Shown piece after piece: positions 63,533 through 64,000 of a stretch of DNA of 64,000 nucleotides. Below the pieces are notes generated by a model. That model had not been told where the DNA came from. It saw only the letters and a list, made by a program, of their open reading frames with translations, and searched no databases. This stretch comes from Azorhizobium sp943371865 (GTDB lineage Bacteria; Pseudomonadota; Alphaproteobacteria; Rhizobiales; Xanthobacteraceae), in contig NZ_CALRWL010000018.1 of the NCBI RefSeq assembly GCF_943371865.1, forward strand, positions 1 to 64,000, given 5' to 3'. Each line of letters begins with the position of its first letter. The stretch's first letter is position 1. The translations under genes were made by a program, and so were the position numbers.

Positions 63533-64000
63533 TGCGGGTGGCCGGGCTCCGGGTCGGGCAGGGGAGCCGTTGCGGCGCGCCGAGCTTCGGCGGCGGCCTC
63601 CGGGCTCAGTGCCAGGCGCGCGGCTTCCAGGAAGGGGGCGGCGAGGGCGCTGCCGCCCGCTTCGGCGCGCAGCAGCCATTCATAGGCCCGGACCGCATCG
63701 CGGGGCACGCCGGACCCCAGATGATGGGCGGCGCCGAGCATCGCCTGTCCGTCCGCATCGCCGCCCAACGCGCCGCGCCGCCACCACTGCGCCGCCTGGC
63801 CCGCGTCGCGCTCCACCCCCAAGGCATTGTGATAGAGCATCCCCATGCGGGTCATGGAGGCAGCGATACCTTGCGTCGCCGCGCGTTCGGCCCAGCGCCG
63901 CGCCTCGGCGGGGTCGGAGGGAATCACTTCGCCTTCCAGCAGCATCCAGCTCAGCATGTCCTGCGCCGGCGCATCGTCCTGCGCCGCAGCGGCGCCATAC
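63529..64000 (-). CDS. Sel1-repeat protein, 5' end outside window
   Basis: The visible 157 residues contain Sel1-like repeats: SDPAEARRWAERAATQGIAAS, then VERDAGQAAQWWRRGALGGDADGQAMLG and RDAVRAYEWLLRAEAGGSALA. Its stop overlaps the selB start. The frame runs to the window edge without a clear start, with the pattern YGAAAAQDD as the last visible part. It is likely a periplasmic or scaffold protein; the gene lies between selB and whatever precedes (probably selA, not seen). Confidence 0.75.
   Translation of the reverse strand, partial: YGAAAAQDDAPAQDMLSWMLLEGEVIPSDPAEARRWAERAATQGIAASMTRMGMLYHNALGVERDAGQAAQWWRRGALGGDADGQAMLGAAHHLGSGVPRDAVRAYEWLLRAEAGGSALAAPFLEAARLALSPEAAAEARRAATAPLPDPEPGHPQ

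Overview
The window looks like a chromosomal segment of a GC-rich alphaproteobacterium of the Hyphomicrobiales (Rhizobiales). The gene content and order (ccmI-ccmE-ccmF-ccmH, degP, two-component pair, glnE; carB, greA, lrp, trxB, lsrB) match the rhizobial core pattern. The extreme GC, alanine-rich proteins and a full gene transfer agent (GTA) cluster suggest Xanthobacteraceae, for example a Xanthobacter or Azorhizobium relative. The family assignment is inference; no marker gene was compared.

Layout. 1-9.6 kb holds housekeeping and accessory genes: a penicillin-binding protein 1A with two DUF1214/DUF1254-type envelope genes, a YcgN-like Cys-cluster protein, a drug-type MFS pump, a divergent HxlR regulator/SDR pair with a shared palindromic operator, and a COG0523 GTPase with a Zur-like box. 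9.6-32.2 kb is a GTA locus of the Rhodobacter capsulatus type: small terminase (g1), large terminase, portal, prohead protease, capsid, connector, adaptor, tail terminator, tail tube, chaperones, tape measure, g12-g15, then a DUF2793 spike-like protein, a GH108 endolysin and an overlapping spanin pair. It has no integrase, replication, repressor or att genes. Three non-phage genes sit inside it on the opposite strand: a trypsin-like protease, a short porin-like secreted protein and a histone-H1-like Ala/Lys/Pro protein. A repeat family lies just before the large terminase gene.

32.3-47.8 kb is the conserved rhizobial block: a FeuP/FeuQ-like two-component system, an outer-membrane lipoprotein, cytochrome c maturation ccmIEFH, DegP protease, a second two-component system, GlnE and a Tat-exported superoxide dismutase. 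47.9-52.0 kb holds an MFS transporter, small exported proteins, a methyltransferase and a GtrA-like protein. 52.1-59.3 kb holds carB behind a terminator-like leader, greA, an Lrp-type regulator, trxB and lsrB, followed by a strong candidate AbcR-type small RNA. 59.4-64 kb holds a VanX-like dipeptidase, two unknown genes, and the selenocysteine genes: tRNA-Sec lies entirely inside the 3' end of the selB reading frame on the same strand, preceded by a Sel1-repeat gene that runs off the window.

How the parts work together. The GTA cluster supplies packaging, head, tail and lysis in one place, whereas R. capsulatus scatters the spike and lysis genes. The ccm genes make the haem-transfer apparatus for periplasmic cytochromes. 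selB and tRNA-Sec decode UGA as selenocysteine; no selenoprotein gene is in the window.
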